From: Blastococcus sp. MG754426 | GTDB lineage: Bacteria; Actinomycetota; Actinomycetes; Mycobacteriales; Geodermatophilaceae | Direction of reading: 5' to 3' | Length of the DNA: 64,000 bases | Assembly (NCBI RefSeq): GCF_021699055.1 | Contig: NZ_SSXC01000031.1 | Coordinates: 1-64,000 of the forward strand | Part shown: in pieces, positions 38,036 to 47,198 of the stretch | Position numbering within the stretch: the first letter of the stretch is position 1 | Layout of the letters: each line of letters starts with the position of its first letter | Position numbers and translations under genes: made by a program | Notes under the pieces: model-generated | What the model was told of the DNA's origin: nothing | What the model saw: the letters and a program-made list of their open reading frames with translations, nothing else | Databases searched by the model: none

Positions 38036-39169
38036 TCAGGCGTTGGCGACCATCGTCGTCGGGTGCTCGTTGAGCTTCCGGGCGCCGTCCTGCTCGACCA
38101 CGATGACGTCCTCGACCCGGACGCCCACCCGACCGGGCCAGAAGACCGACGGCTCGATCGTGAAGGTCATCCCGGCCTCCAGAGGGGTGTCGTCCTCCTC
38201 GGAGATGTAGGGCTTCTCGTGGACGTCCAGGCCGATGCAGTGGCCGGTGCGGTGGCGGAACCACTCCCCGTACCCGCCGTCGACGATGACCTGCCGGGTG
38301 GCCTCGTGCACCTCGGCGGCGGTCGCACCGGGGCGGGACGCGTCGATCCCGGCCTGCTGCGAGGCCATCACCAGCTCGTGGACGCGGAGGTACTCCTCCC
38401 CCGGCTCCCCGACGTGGACGGTGCGCCCGAAGTCGGAGCAGTAGCCCTGCACGACCGAGCCGAAGTCGAACGAGACACCCATGCCCTCCCGCAGCGGCTG
38501 GGTGGAGATGCGCACCGTCGCGTCGCGGTCGTCCAGCGGCCCCATCGACCACACCGCCGTGTCGAAGGACTCGGCCCGGGAGCCGGCGACCTTCATCTGG
38601 TAGGCCACCTCGGTCGCGATCTCGAGCTCGGTCACGCCCGGCCGGACCTTCGGCTCGACGCCGGCCATGACCTGGTCCACGATGGCGCACGCGCGGGTCA
38701 TGAGCTCGAGCTCCTCGGCCGACTTGATGCGGCGCAGGCCGTTGCTCAGCGGCTCGACGTCGACCACCTCGGAGTCCGGGAACACCGCGCCGAGGTTGAG
38801 CACCGTCTCCGCCCAGGTCCGCTTGCCGACGGCGACGCGCCCGACGCGGCCGAACTGGCCCGCCGCCTTGCGGAACAGCGTGTCGGCGTCATCGGACTCG
38901 GCCACCGTGACGACCTCACCGGGGACGCCGTTCGGCAGGTCGAACTCCCGGATCATCCGCGGCAGGACGAAGACCGGCTCCCGGCCCGGGGCGAAGAAGG
39001 CGCCGGCGACCCAGTGGTGCGTGTAGGCGACCTCCCCGAAGGTCGGCACGCGACGCTCCATGCCGGTGAAGTACTCCAGGTCCGCCGACGGCGGCAGGAA
39101 CACCAGGTCGACGCCTGCTTCCTCCATCCGGGCGGACAGCCGGCGGCGGCGCTCGTCGTGCTGGATCAC
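38036..39169 (-). CDS. M24-family metallohydrolase (Xaa-Pro peptidase/creatinase fold)
   Basis: A 377-residue pita-bread-fold enzyme. The N-terminal creatinase-like domain spans about residues 1-130. The C-terminal domain has all five metal ligands: Asp in SFDFGSV, Asp in CSDFGRTVH, His in RTGHCIGLDVHE, Glu in TFTIEPS and Glu in VRVEDVI. The family includes prolidases, creatinase and ectoine hydrolase, and sequence alone does not choose among them. The GTG has GGAGGAGATCC upstream and overlaps the dehydrogenase stop. An operator-like element 80 bases upstream suggests an internal promoter. It is the left end of the catabolic island. Confidence 0.85.
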   Translation of the reverse strand: MIQHDERRRRLSARMEEAGVDLVFLPPSADLEYFTGMERRVPTFGEVAYTHHWVAGAFFAPGREPVFVLPRMIREFDLPNGVPGEVVTVAESDDADTLFRKAAGQFGRVGRVAVGKRTWAETVLNLGAVFPDSEVVDVEPLSNGLRRIKSAEELELMTRACAIVDQVMAGVEPKVRPGVTELEIATEVAYQMKVAGSRAESFDTAVWSMGPLDDRDATVRISTQPLREGMGVSFDFGSVVQGYCSDFGRTVHVGEPGEEYLRVHELVMASQQAGIDASRPGATAAEVHEATRQVIVDGGYGEWFRHRTGHCIGLDVHEKPYISEEDDTPLEAGMTFTIEPSVFWPGRVGVRVEDVIVVEQDGARKLNEHPTTMVANA

Positions 39170-40263
39170 GGATCTCCTCCTGCATCAGGGACCGGGGACC
39201 GGCGGGTCGCGCCGGCGGTGGCGCCAGCCAAGCGCACCGCCGATGTGTTCGTCAAGCGATCGTGTTGGTCGCAGAGCGAACACTCGCCGGTGGTGCCGGC
39301 CGGCCCGGTCCGGTCAGCGCCGGGCAGGTCGACGGCGCGGCGGGCGCGCTCCAGCGCCATGAGGGCGGCGTCGCGCCGGGCGACGTTCTCCTCCCACCGC
39401 TCGGGTGGCAGGAACCCGTGGAGCTCGTCCGCGACGCGGTGCACCAGCTCGGGTTCCCAGCGGTCACGCTGCCCCCGCTCGGCGCCCATGCGGGCGTACG
39501 CCTCGCCCATGCGTTCCGCGTGCGCCTCGATCCCCCCGCGGGTGTTGAGCTCCGCGGTCGCGAAGGGGCCGATGACCGACCAGCGGCGTCCCAGACCGTC
39601 GCGGACCACGCGGTCGACGTCGGCCACCGAGACCACGCCGTCGCGCACCAGGGCGTAGGCCTCCCGCAGCAGCGCCCCCTGCAGGCGGTTGAAGACGAAG
39701 CCCTCCACCTCGACGGCAACGTGGACCGGGGTCATCCCGAGCTCCTCGAGCAGCCGCCTCGTGCGGGCGACGGTGCCGGCGGAGGTGAAGGGCGCGGGCA
39801 CGACCTCGGCCACGGGGAGGAGGTAGGGCGGGTTCCCCGGGTGGACGACCAGGCAGCGCCCCCGCCCCGGCAGCCCGCCGGCGATGGTCGAGCAGGTCAA
39901 CGCGGAGGACGAGCTCGCCAGCACGACCTCCTCCTCCGCCAGCTCGTCCAGCTGCGCGAACAGCTGCTGCTTGAGCCCGAGCTGCTCCGGCGCGCACTCC
40001 TGCACGTGCACGGCGCCGCCGAGCGCGTCCGCGAGGGTGGGTGCGGTCCGCACCCGCCCGGCGACGGTCGCCACCGGCTCCCCCAGCAGCCCGTGCGCGG
40101 TCAGGGCCTCCAGCCGGGTCCGCACCTCGCCGGGGACCGCCGCCAGCCGCGCCGGATCGGGGTCGTGCAGCACCACCGGCCGGCCGGCGCGGGCGACCAC
40201 GACCGCCCACGCGACGCCGATGCTGCCCGCACCGACGACCGCCACGGGCCCGTCGGTCAGCAC
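39166..40263 (-). CDS. 3-hydroxyacyl-CoA-dehydrogenase-family enzyme (carnitine/gulonate dehydrogenase-like)
   Basis: A 365-residue NAD-dependent dehydrogenase. The cofactor fold is VAVVGAGSIGVAWAVVVARAG at the N-terminus (here to VAVVGAGSIGVAWA), with ASSSSALTCSTIAGG and the catalytic region CLVVHPGNPPYLLPVAEVV, which resembles lambda-crystallin/L-gulonate and L-carnitine dehydrogenases. Family proteins are about 310-325 residues; this has about 45 extra C-terminal residues of unusual composition, and that DNA contains an operator-like element. It overlaps the DHDPS-like gene by seven bases and the M24 gene by four. Confidence 0.8.
   Translation of the reverse strand: MLTDGPVAVVGAGSIGVAWAVVVARAGRPVVLHDPDPARLAAVPGEVRTRLEALTAHGLLGEPVATVAGRVRTAPTLADALGGAVHVQECAPEQLGLKQQLFAQLDELAEEEVVLASSSSALTCSTIAGGLPGRGRCLVVHPGNPPYLLPVAEVVPAPFTSAGTVARTRRLLEELGMTPVHVAVEVEGFVFNRLQGALLREAYALVRDGVVSVADVDRVVRDGLGRRWSVIGPFATAELNTRGGIEAHAERMGEAYARMGAERGQRDRWEPELVHRVADELHGFLPPERWEENVARRDAALMALERARRAVDLPGADRTGPAGTTGECSLCDQHDRLTNTSAVRLAGATAGATRRSPVPDAGGDP
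39246..39282. promoter_or_regulatory. Island operator A: TGTTCG-N25-CGAACA
   Basis: TGTTCG (39246-39251) and CGAACA (39277-39282) are 25 bases apart; the right arm is part of CGCAGAGCGAACA, the island motif. The left half reads TGTTCGTCAAGCGA, identical to operator G at 62656. A minus-strand TTGACG lies within it. Unusually the site is inside the 3' end of the dehydrogenase frame, about 80 bases before the M24 start. Confidence 0.6.
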
Positions 40264-41207
40264 GCGGCCGGCTCTGCCTGCTCCGCGCGGTCGATGACGG
40301 CCTCGGCCTGGCCGATGAGCTCGCAGACCTGCGCGAGCCGTTCCCGCCCCTCCTCGCCCAGCTGCGGGAAGGTGGTCAGCGGCGGGCGCACGTCGCCGAC
40401 CGGGTGCCCGACGGCGGCGGCCAGCGCCTTGGAGTAGCACTGGTGACCGTAGGTGGGGTGACCGGCGGCGATGACGTGGTCGATGCGGTCCAGCAGCCGC
40501 TGCACCTGGCGCGCCTCGGCGATGCGGCCGGCCTCCAGCAGGTCGAAGAGGCGGGCCGAGGCGCGCGGCACGTAGTTGCCGTAGGGGTTGACGTAGCCGA
40601 TCGCGCCCAGCAGGTAGGAGTCGACGAGGCGCTCGCCGGCGAAGACGTGGACCGTCCCCTCGGTCTCGTCGATCACGTCGCGGACCCGGCCCAGCTGCTG
40701 GCTGGACTCCTTGATGTAGCGGACGTTCTCGAACGCCCGCGCCAGCCGGGCCACGAGGGCGGCCGACATGTCCACGTTGGAGGTGACCGGGTTGTTGTAG
40801 AGCATGATCGGCACGCCGACGGCCTCGCTGATGGCGCCGTAGTACCGGAAGATCTCGTCGTCGGTGGGCGTGTAGTAGTACGGCGGCAGGATCATCAGCC
40901 CGTCCGCGCCCAGCTTCTCGGCCCGCCGGCTGTGGCGGACCGCCCACGGGGTGTGCGCGTTCATGGTCCCGGCGATGACCGGGACGCGGCCCGCGACGTG
41001 CTGGACCGTCGTGTCCACGACCAGGTCGCGCTCGTCGTCGGTGAGCGTCAGGAACTCACCGGTGGTGCCCAGGACTATGACGCCGGGTACGCCGACGTCG
41101 AGCTGCCAGTCGAGGAACGACCGCAGCGCCTCCACGTCGACCGCCTGGTCGCCGTCGGTGAACGGGGTGACGGCGACCGTGTAGCAGCCGCGGAACTCGA
41201 GTGACAC
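40257..41207 (-). CDS. Dihydrodipicolinate-synthase-family lyase/deaminase, paralogue 1
   Basis: A 316-residue class I aldolase-fold enzyme. The pyruvate-type active site is visible: GTTGE at 47-51, Tyr137 in LYNNP and Schiff-base Lys166 in RYIKESSQ. Beyond lysine synthesis the family includes 4-hydroxy-pyrroline-carboxylate deaminase, 2-keto-3-deoxy-sugar-acid aldolases and N-acetylneuraminate lyase; the context of imino/amino-acid oxidases makes a catabolic keto- or imino-acid role more likely. The GTG has GGAGGAAGGCTT upstream. It is first of a DHDPS-dehydrogenase-M24 operon under operator B. Confidence 0.85.
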   Translation of the reverse strand: MSLEFRGCYTVAVTPFTDGDQAVDVEALRSFLDWQLDVGVPGVIVLGTTGEFLTLTDDERDLVVDTTVQHVAGRVPVIAGTMNAHTPWAVRHSRRAEKLGADGLMILPPYYYTPTDDEIFRYYGAISEAVGVPIMLYNNPVTSNVDMSAALVARLARAFENVRYIKESSQQLGRVRDVIDETEGTVHVFAGERLVDSYLLGAIGYVNPYGNYVPRASARLFDLLEAGRIAEARQVQRLLDRIDHVIAAGHPTYGHQCYSKALAAAVGHPVGDVRPPLTTFPQLGEEGRERLAQVCELIGQAEAVIDRAEQAEPAAC

Positions 41208-41234
41208 AAGCCTTCCTCCATGCGAACTTCTGTA

Positions 41235-41265
41235 CGCTGTGTGAACAGTCGTACCATACGCTGTG
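41235..41265. promoter_or_regulatory. Island operator B between divergent units
   Basis: CGCTGTGTGAACA (41235-41247) fits the island motif with one change. TACGCTGTG is also directly repeated at 41233-41241 and 41257-41265, a 24-base period. The minus-strand sequence here aligns with operator E at 21 of 29 positions, ending in TTCGCATG in both. It lies between the DHDPS operon and the FAD oxidoreductase gene. Confidence 0.55.
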
Positions 41266-41269
41266 CCTC

Positions 41270-42448
41270 GTGCAGACCTCCTCGCTCGTGTCCCGTGATC
41301 TCGCGAGCCGCCGCTGCGAGATCGTCGTCGTCGGCGGCGGGATCACCGGCTGCGTCACCGCGTACCACCTCGCCCGGGCGGGCGCCGACGTCCTGCTGCT
41401 CGAACGCCACGACCTCAACACCCAGGCCTCCGGGCGCAACGCGGGCAGCCTGCACGGCCAGATCCAGCACGAGCCCTTCCTCCACCAGGGGGAGGCCTGG
41501 GCGCGCGGCTTCGTCCCGGCGCTGGAGCTGATGCGCGACGCGCTCCCCCTGTGGGACGGCCTCGGTGCGGAGCTCGGCGTCGACCTCGAGGTGTCCCGCC
41601 GCGGCGGGGTCCTGGTCGCGGAGACCGGCGACCAGCTGCGCGACATCGAGCGCAAGGTGGCCGTGGAGCGTGCCGCGGGGCTGCCCGTCCGGCTGCTGGA
41701 CCGGGCGGAGCTGCAGGAGGTCGCCCCCTACGTCTCCGGCCGGATGGCCGGCGGCGAGCTCTGCCCCGACGAGGGGAAGGTCAACTCGCTGGTCGCCGCG
41801 CCCGCGTTCGCCGCGGCGGCCCGGCGGCACGGCGCCGTCGTCGAGACCGGCGTCGACGTGCTCGACGTGCAGCGCCGGCCGGGGGGCTTCCGGCTGGTCA
41901 CCTCCCGCGGGACGGTCGACTGCACCCAGCTGGCGCTCACCGCCGGCACCGATCTCGCGGCGTTCGGGGAGCTGCTCGGCGTCCGGCTGCCGGTGACGGC
42001 GGAACCGGTCCAGGTGAGCGTCACCGAGCGGGTCGAGCCGCTGGTGCCCCACCTGGTCTACTTCGCCGGCGAGAAGCTGACGCTCAAGCAGGCCGGCTCC
42101 GGCGCGCTCCTCATCGGCGGGGGCTGGCCGGCCCGGCGGGACCGGGCCGGCAACCCGGTGCTCGACCCCGCATCGCTGCGGGCCAACCTGCGGGTGGCCG
42201 TCACGGTCGTGCCCGCGGTGGCCCGCGCCCAGCTGCTGCGCACCTGGGTGGGGGTGGGCAACGGCACCCCCGACCAGAGCCCGCTGATCGGCCGGGTGCC
42301 GTCGGCACCCGGTCTGGTCGTCGGCATGTTCCCCTACATGGGCCTCACCGCGGGTCCGGTCGTCGGGCGCGCGGTCGCCGACCTGCTGCTCGAGCGGGAC
42401 CCCGGCCGGGACCTGACGCCGTTCCGCCCGGACCGCTTCGCCACCTGA
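41270..42448 (+). CDS. DadA-like FAD-dependent oxidoreductase, paralogue 1
   Basis: A 392-residue DAO-fold flavoprotein, similar to D-amino-acid dehydrogenase, HcnC and opine-oxidase B subunits. The FAD motif is IVVVGGGITGCVTAYHLARAG (start IVVVGGGITG) with LLERHDLNTQASGRNAGSLH, and the C-terminal MFPYMGLTAGPVVGRAV closes the FAD site. It should oxidise an N-substituted or D-amino acid to the imine. No Shine-Dalgarno is seen at the GTG; a TACCAT element about 12 bases upstream suggests a very short leader. An upstream in-frame start at 41201 would read through the operator. A paralogue is at 58139. Confidence 0.85.
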   Translation: MQTSSLVSRDLASRRCEIVVVGGGITGCVTAYHLARAGADVLLLERHDLNTQASGRNAGSLHGQIQHEPFLHQGEAWARGFVPALELMRDALPLWDGLGAELGVDLEVSRRGGVLVAETGDQLRDIERKVAVERAAGLPVRLLDRAELQEVAPYVSGRMAGGELCPDEGKVNSLVAAPAFAAAARRHGAVVETGVDVLDVQRRPGGFRLVTSRGTVDCTQLALTAGTDLAAFGELLGVRLPVTAEPVQVSVTERVEPLVPHLVYFAGEKLTLKQAGSGALLIGGGWPARRDRAGNPVLDPASLRANLRVAVTVVPAVARAQLLRTWVGVGNGTPDQSPLIGRVPSAPGLVVGMFPYMGLTAGPVVGRAVADLLLERDPGRDLTPFRPDRFAT

Positions 42449-42451
42449 GCG

Positions 42452-44182
42452 CTACCGGGCGCCCGGCTCGGCCACCACCCCGATCTCCACCGGCTTGAAC
42501 GGCGCCTGCGGCGCGAAGCCGGCGTACTCGTCGACCGTTGTGCCGGTGCTCCTCGCCACCAGGTGGGTGACCAGCGGGGTGCAGTAGCGTCCCTGGCACC
42601 GGCCCATCCCGGCCCGGGTCGCGCGCTTCAGGGCGCCGGCGGATCCCGCGCCGCCCGCCACGCCTGCCGCGATCTCGCCCAGGGTGACGCTCTCGCACCG
42701 GCACGCCGTGGTGTCCGCCTCGGCGAGCTGGTCGACCAGCAGCGGCGCCCGGAAGACCGTCGCCAGGCCCGACTGGAAGGCCTCGTTGCGCCGCCGGAGC
42801 CGTTCGGCCTGGCCGACCGCCTCCGCGAGCCCGCCACCCACGGCCGCGCCCAGGTCCGCGGCGGCCGCCGCCCCGGCCAGCGCGCCCCGGGCCTCGGCGA
42901 CCCGGGCGCCGGCGATGCCGCCCGCGTCCCCGACCACCCAGACGCCGTCGACGCTCGACCGGCCGTCCGGGCCGCACTCGACGGCCAGCGCCCCGGTGCC
43001 GGCGTCGTACCGGTGGCGGCAGCCCAGGCTCCGGGCGATCTCGTTGGACGGCAGGAAGCCGAACCCGAGGCACACCGCATCGACCTCGAAGGTGCGCTCG
43101 GTCCCGGGGACGGCCCTGCCCTCCCCGTCCAGCCGGGCCACCACTGCCCGCCGCACCTCGTCGCCGCCCTCGGCCCGGACGATCGCCGTGGAGGTGAGCA
43201 CGGGCACCCGGGCCCGGGCCAGCGTGGCGGCGTAGCCGATGCCGTCGCGCACCAGGTCCGGTGCCGAGCGCAGCATCCGCAGCCCGGCGCGCACCGCGCG
43301 CGGCCCCGGCAGGGCGGCCACCTCGGCGAGCGCCACCACGGTGACGCCCGCGCGCACGAGGTCCGCCGCCACCTGGAGGTTCAGCGGCCCGTTGCCGCTC
43401 ACCAGGACCCGGGTGCCCGGAGCCACCTGCTGCGCCCGCACCAGCGTCTGCGCGGCGCCGGTGGTCATGATCCCCGGGAGGGTCCACCCCGGGAACGGGA
43501 CCGCGCGCTCGAACGCGCCCGTGGCGATGACCAGGCGCCGCGGCCGCAGGACCCAGCGCCGGTCCTCGCCCGCGGCCAGGAGGTGGTCGGGGGCGAAGGC
43601 GCCCCACACCCGCACGCCGGTGAGCACCTCGACGCCGGCCCGCTGCACCCGGCGGATGAGCGCTCGCCCCTGGCGGTACTGGCCGTCCAGCGACCCTTCG
43701 TCGACGGTGAAGGCGGTGGCCGGCTGCTTGTAGTACTGCCCGCCGAGCTTGGCCCGCTCCTCCACGAGGAGGACGCGGAGCCCGGCCTCGGCCGCCGTCG
43801 CGGCCGCGGCCAGGCCGGCCGGGCCCGCGCCCAGGACCAGGACGTCGGGACGGAGCTCGACCTCCTCCAGCTCCTCGACCGCCTCCTCCGCGAGCGGTCG
43901 CGCCGCCGGCTGGGGCGCCACACGCATGCCCTCGCGCACCGGCGTGAGGCAGGCCAGGCGACCCGGCCGGTCGTCGACGACCACCGCGCACTCGCCGCAG
44001 ACGCCCATGCCGCAGAAGAGCCCGCGCGCGCTGCCGTCGACCGCCGTGCGGCACGCGCGGATGCCGGCGTCGGTCAGCGCCGACGCGACGGTGTCAGCGC
44101 CGGAGGCCGCGACCGGGCGCCCCTCGTGGTGCAGCTCCACCTGCGGCGCGCCGTCCTCGATGCCGTCGCTGCGGACCCGCAC
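42452..44182 (-). CDS. FAD/NAD(P)-dependent oxidoreductase fused to an N-terminal 2Fe-2S domain (opine-oxidase/HcnA-B-like)
   Basis: A 576-residue fusion. Residues 1-95 are a 2Fe-2S domain with Cys57, Cys62, Cys65 and Cys78 (FCGMGVCGEC spacing). Residues 112-440 form a two-dinucleotide-binding flavoprotein starting VLVLGAGPAGLAAAA, with LGGQYYKQP and GDAGGIAGARVAE. The C-terminus has a BFD-like Cys cluster (TACRCESVT, CQGRYCTP). Together with a DadA-like subunit such proteins form heteromeric amine or opine oxidases. The counterpart set at 55888/59370 keeps these parts as separate genes. The GTG has GGAGGAGTGAC upstream. It follows the aminotransferase by 27 bases and converges on DadA paralogue 1. 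Confidence 0.85.
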   Translation of the reverse strand: MRVRSDGIEDGAPQVELHHEGRPVAASGADTVASALTDAGIRACRTAVDGSARGLFCGMGVCGECAVVVDDRPGRLACLTPVREGMRVAPQPAARPLAEEAVEELEEVELRPDVLVLGAGPAGLAAAATAAEAGLRVLLVEERAKLGGQYYKQPATAFTVDEGSLDGQYRQGRALIRRVQRAGVEVLTGVRVWGAFAPDHLLAAGEDRRWVLRPRRLVIATGAFERAVPFPGWTLPGIMTTGAAQTLVRAQQVAPGTRVLVSGNGPLNLQVAADLVRAGVTVVALAEVAALPGPRAVRAGLRMLRSAPDLVRDGIGYAATLARARVPVLTSTAIVRAEGGDEVRRAVVARLDGEGRAVPGTERTFEVDAVCLGFGFLPSNEIARSLGCRHRYDAGTGALAVECGPDGRSSVDGVWVVGDAGGIAGARVAEARGALAGAAAAADLGAAVGGGLAEAVGQAERLRRRNEAFQSGLATVFRAPLLVDQLAEADTTACRCESVTLGEIAAGVAGGAGSAGALKRATRAGMGRCQGRYCTPLVTHLVARSTGTTVDEYAGFAPQAPFKPVEIGVVAEPGAR

Positions 44183-44209
44183 GTCACTCCTCCCCGGCGC
44201 GGGCGCGGC

Positions 44210-45592
44210 TCACGCGAGCACCCGTGCGGCGATATCGTCGACCGCCCGGCGGGCGGTCTCCACCATCTCGTCGAGCTCATTCTCGGTGACGACGAACGGC
44301 GGGGAGAAGGCGATGGTGTCGGCCATGGGCAGCGCCCGGGTGATGACGCCGAGCTCCAGGCAGCGCCGGGCCACCTGGGCACCCACGCCCGCCGCCGGGT
44401 CGAAGGCCCGCGCCGGCGCCGTGCCGGCGACGAACTCCACGGCCCCGACCAGGCCGCGGCCGCGCACCTCGCCGACCATGGGGTGCCCCTCGAAGGCCGC
44501 GCGGAGCCGCTGGTGGAGGTACGCCCCGCGCTCGGCCGCCCGAACCACCAGCCCCTCCTCCTCGATGATGTCCAGGTTGGCCAGCGCCGCCGCCGCGGCG
44601 ATCGGGTGCGCCGAGTAGGTGTAGCCGTGCCCGACCACGCCGGAGGCGGCCGTCCCGTCGGCGAGCACCCGCCACACCCGCTCGGACACCATGCACCCCG
44701 AGAGCGGCACGTAGGCCGAGGTGATGCCCTTGGCCACCGTGATGAGGTCGGGCTCCATCCCGAGCGCGGTGGTGCCGAAGGGGACGCCGAGCCGGCCGAA
44801 GCCGGTGACCACCTCGTCGGCGATCAGCAGCACGTCGTACCGGCGGAGCACCTCCTGCACCGCGGCGAAGTAGCCCTCCGGCGGGACGATGACGCCGCCG
44901 GCCGCCTGGATCGGCTCGGCGATGAAGGCGGCCACGGTGTCCGGGCCCTCGGCCAGGATCAGCTCCTCCAGCTCTCGGGCCAGCGCCGCGGCGAAGTCGG
45001 CGTCGGACATGCCGGGCTCGGCCTCCCACAACCGGTGCGGTGCCCGCACGTGGCGGACCATGGGCAGCGGCAGGTCGAAGGCGGTGTGCATGGACTGCAG
45101 CCCGGTCAGGCTGGCCGACATCACCGTGACGCCGTGGTACCCGCGCCGGCGCGAGATGATCTTCTTCTTCTCGGGTCGCCCGAGCACGTTGTTGTACAGC
45201 CAGACGAGCTTCACCTGCGTGTCGTTCGCATCCGACCCGCTGTTGCCGAAGAACACCTTCGACATGGGGACCGGCGCCATCCCGACGAGCCGCTCCGCCA
45301 GCACGGCCGGCGCATCGGTCCCCATCGAGGCGAACGCGTGGTAGTAGGGCAACCGCCGCGCCTGGTCGGCGAGGGCGTCGGCCATCGCGGGGTGCGAGTA
45401 GCCGATGTTCACGCACCAGAGCCCCGCCATGGCGTCGAGGTAGCTGCGGCCCTCGCTGTCCACCAGCCGGCTCCCCTGCCCGGAGACCATGACCCGTCCG
45501 CCGTCGTGCTCGTGGGCCTTCAGCGCCGTGAAGGGGTGGAAGACGAACCGGCGGTCGACGTCGGTGATGGTCTCCGTGGGCGTGCTCGTCAT
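44210..45592 (-). CDS. Class III (omega) aminotransferase
   Basis: A 460-residue PLP-dependent aminotransferase of the omega-amino-acid:pyruvate type. It shows [17 protein letters not shown] for phosphate binding, the Trp-Cys substrate region [14 protein letters not shown], Asp in [13 protein letters not shown] and Schiff-base Lys in [15 protein letters not shown]. Substrates in the family include beta-alanine, GABA, putrescine and taurine. A pyruvate acceptor would fit the alanine dehydrogenase encoded nearby, which could recycle alanine. The ATG has GAGAGGACAT upstream. It is divergent from the semialdehyde dehydrogenase across operator D. Confidence 0.88.
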   Translation of the reverse strand: MTSTPTETITDVDRRFVFHPFTALKAHEHDGGRVMVSGQGSRLVDSEGRSYLDAMAGLWCVNIGYSHPAMADALADQARRLPYYHAFASMGTDAPAVLAERLVGMAPVPMSKVFFGNSGSDANDTQVKLVWLYNNVLGRPEKKKIISRRRGYHGVTVMSASLTGLQSMHTAFDLPLPMVRHVRAPHRLWEAEPGMSDADFAAALARELEELILAEGPDTVAAFIAEPIQAAGGVIVPPEGYFAAVQEVLRRYDVLLIADEVVTGFGRLGVPFGTTALGMEPDLITVAKGITSAYVPLSGCMVSERVWRVLADGTAASGVVGHGYTYSAHPIAAAAALANLDIIEEEGLVVRAAERGAYLHQRLRAAFEGHPMVGEVRGRGLVGAVEFVAGTAPARAFDPAAGVGAQVARRCLELGVITRALPMADTIAFSPPFVVTENELDEMVETARRAVDDIAARVLA

Positions 45593-45639
45593 GCCATGTC
45601 CTCTCGGCCTGTCGGCTGAACGCGGCGGTCCTCGATGAC

Positions 45640-45674
45640 CGCTGGGCGAACATATAGAACGCAGACCGAACATA
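45640..45674. promoter_or_regulatory. Island operator D: tandem motif copies
   Basis: CGCTGGGCGAACATA (45640-45654) and CGCAGACCGAACATA (45660-45674) are direct repeats 20 bases apart, both matching the island motif. They lie between the divergent aminotransferase and aldehyde dehydrogenase genes. Confidence 0.6.
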
Positions 45675-45722
45675 GGCGTAAGGTCGCGCCGCGTCCACGA
45701 CCCGTCGAACAGGGGAGACCCG

Positions 45723-47198
45723 GTGACTCTTGCCCGAGAACACGTCCTCGAAGGCTGCGACCTGCTGCGCCAGGACCTGCTGATCGACGGCGAGTGGGTG
45801 GCCGCGTCGGACGGCGGGGTGCTGCCGGTGACCGACCCGGCGACGGGAGAGGTGCTGGCGCGCGTCGCCTGCGCCACGGCGGCCGACGTGGAGCGCGCCC
45901 TCGCGAGCGCCCAGGCGGCGCTCGGCCCCTGGGCCGCCACCCCGGCCCCGCAGCGGGCCGCGGTGCTCAGGCGCTGGCACCAGCTGGTCCTCGACAACGC
46001 CGGGCAGCTGGCGCGCATCCTCACCGCGGAGCAGGGCAAGCCGCTGGCCGAGGCGGAGGGCGAGATCCGCTACGGGGCGACCTTCATCGAGTGGTACGCC
46101 GAGGAGGCCAAGCGGCTCTACGGGGAGACCATCCCGACCAACGCGCACGGCCGCCGGCTGCTGACCATCCGCCAGCCGGTCGGCGTGACGGCAGCCATCA
46201 CGCCCTGGAACTTCCCGATGGCGATGATCGCCCGGAAGGTGGGCCCCGCCCTCGCGGCGGGCTGCCCGATGATCGTCAAGCCGGCCTCCGAGACGCCCCT
46301 CTCGGCGCTCGCGCTCGCCGAGCTGGGCCGGCAGGCCGGCCTGCCCCGGGGCGTGCTGCAGGTCGTGCACGGCGACGCCGTCGTCGTCGGCGGGGTGCTG
46401 ACCTCGAGCCCGGTGGTGCGCGCCCTGAGCTTCACCGGGTCGACCGAGGTCGGCAAGCTGCTGATGCGCCAGTGCGCCGACACGGTCAAGCGGGTCGCCC
46501 TCGAGCTCGGTGGCAACGCCCCGGTGCTGGTGTTCGACGACGCCGACCTCGACCGGGCGGTCGAGGGGGCCATCGCCTCCAAGTTCCGCAACGCCGGGCA
46601 GACCTGCGTCTGCGCCAACCGGATCCTCGTGCAGGCCGGCATCCACGACCGCTTCGTCGAGCGGTTCACCGCCGCGGTCGCCGGGCTGCGGGTGGGCAAC
46701 GGCTTCGACCCGGCCTCGCAGCAGGGCCCGCTGATCGACGACGCCGCCGTCGGCAAGGTGGACCGGCACGTGCAGGACGCGGTCGCGCGCGGCGCCCGCG
46801 TGGAGCTCGGCGGCCGGCCGCACGCCCTGGGCGGCACCTTCTACGAGCCGACCGTACTCGTCGGCGCGCGCCCCGACATGCTGGTCGCCCGCGAGGAGAC
46901 CTTCGGACCGGTCGCGCCCGTCTTCCGGTTCGAGACGGAGGAGGAGGCCGTGGCCCTGGCCAACGACACGCCCAGCGGCCTGGCCGCCTACCTCTTCACC
47001 CGCGACCTGGGCCGCACCTGGCGGGTCGGCGAGGCGCTGGAGTTCGGGGTGGTGGGCGTCAACACCGGTCTGATCTCCTACGAGGGTGCGCCGTTCGGTG
47101 GCGTCAAGGAGTCCGGGACCGGTCGCGAGGGGTCGCGGCACGGCATCGACGAGTTCCTGGAGTGGAAGTACCTGTGCCTGGACGGGATCGAGGGGTGA
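45723..47198 (+). CDS. NAD(P)-dependent semialdehyde dehydrogenase (succinate-semialdehyde type)
   Basis: A 491-residue aldehyde dehydrogenase. The catalytic Cys295 is in [12 protein letters not shown], general base Glu261 in ALELGGNAP, and Asn163 in PWNFPMAM. The TCVCANR form and [10 protein letters not shown] are typical of succinate-semialdehyde dehydrogenases (GabD); 2-oxoglutarate-semialdehyde enzymes are close relatives. It is expected to oxidise the product of the divergent aminotransferase or of a DHDPS-family deaminase. The GTG has CAGGGGAGACCCG upstream; the stop overlaps the SDR start. Confidence 0.9.
   Translation: MTLAREHVLEGCDLLRQDLLIDGEWVAASDGGVLPVTDPATGEVLARVACATAADVERALASAQAALGPWAATPAPQRAAVLRRWHQLVLDNAGQLARILTAEQGKPLAEAEGEIRYGATFIEWYAEEAKRLYGETIPTNAHGRRLLTIRQPVGVTAAITPWNFPMAMIARKVGPALAAGCPMIVKPASETPLSALALAELGRQAGLPRGVLQVVHGDAVVVGGVLTSSPVVRALSFTGSTEVGKLLMRQCADTVKRVALELGGNAPVLVFDDADLDRAVEGAIASKFRNAGQTCVCANRILVQAGIHDRFVERFTAAVAGLRVGNGFDPASQQGPLIDDAAVGKVDRHVQDAVARGARVELGGRPHALGGTFYEPTVLVGARPDMLVAREETFGPVAPVFRFETEEEAVALANDTPSGLAAYLFTRDLGRTWRVGEALEFGVVGVNTGLISYEGAPFGGVKESGTGREGSRHGIDEFLEWKYLCLDGIEG

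Noticed and set aside
45601-45722. A riboswitch in the aminotransferase-aldehyde dehydrogenase gap or upstream of gcvPA
   Set aside because: The gap is filled by tandem operator repeats and promoter sequence; no paired GGA-rich aptamer architecture of a glycine riboswitch is visible there or in the 41-base gap before gcvPA.
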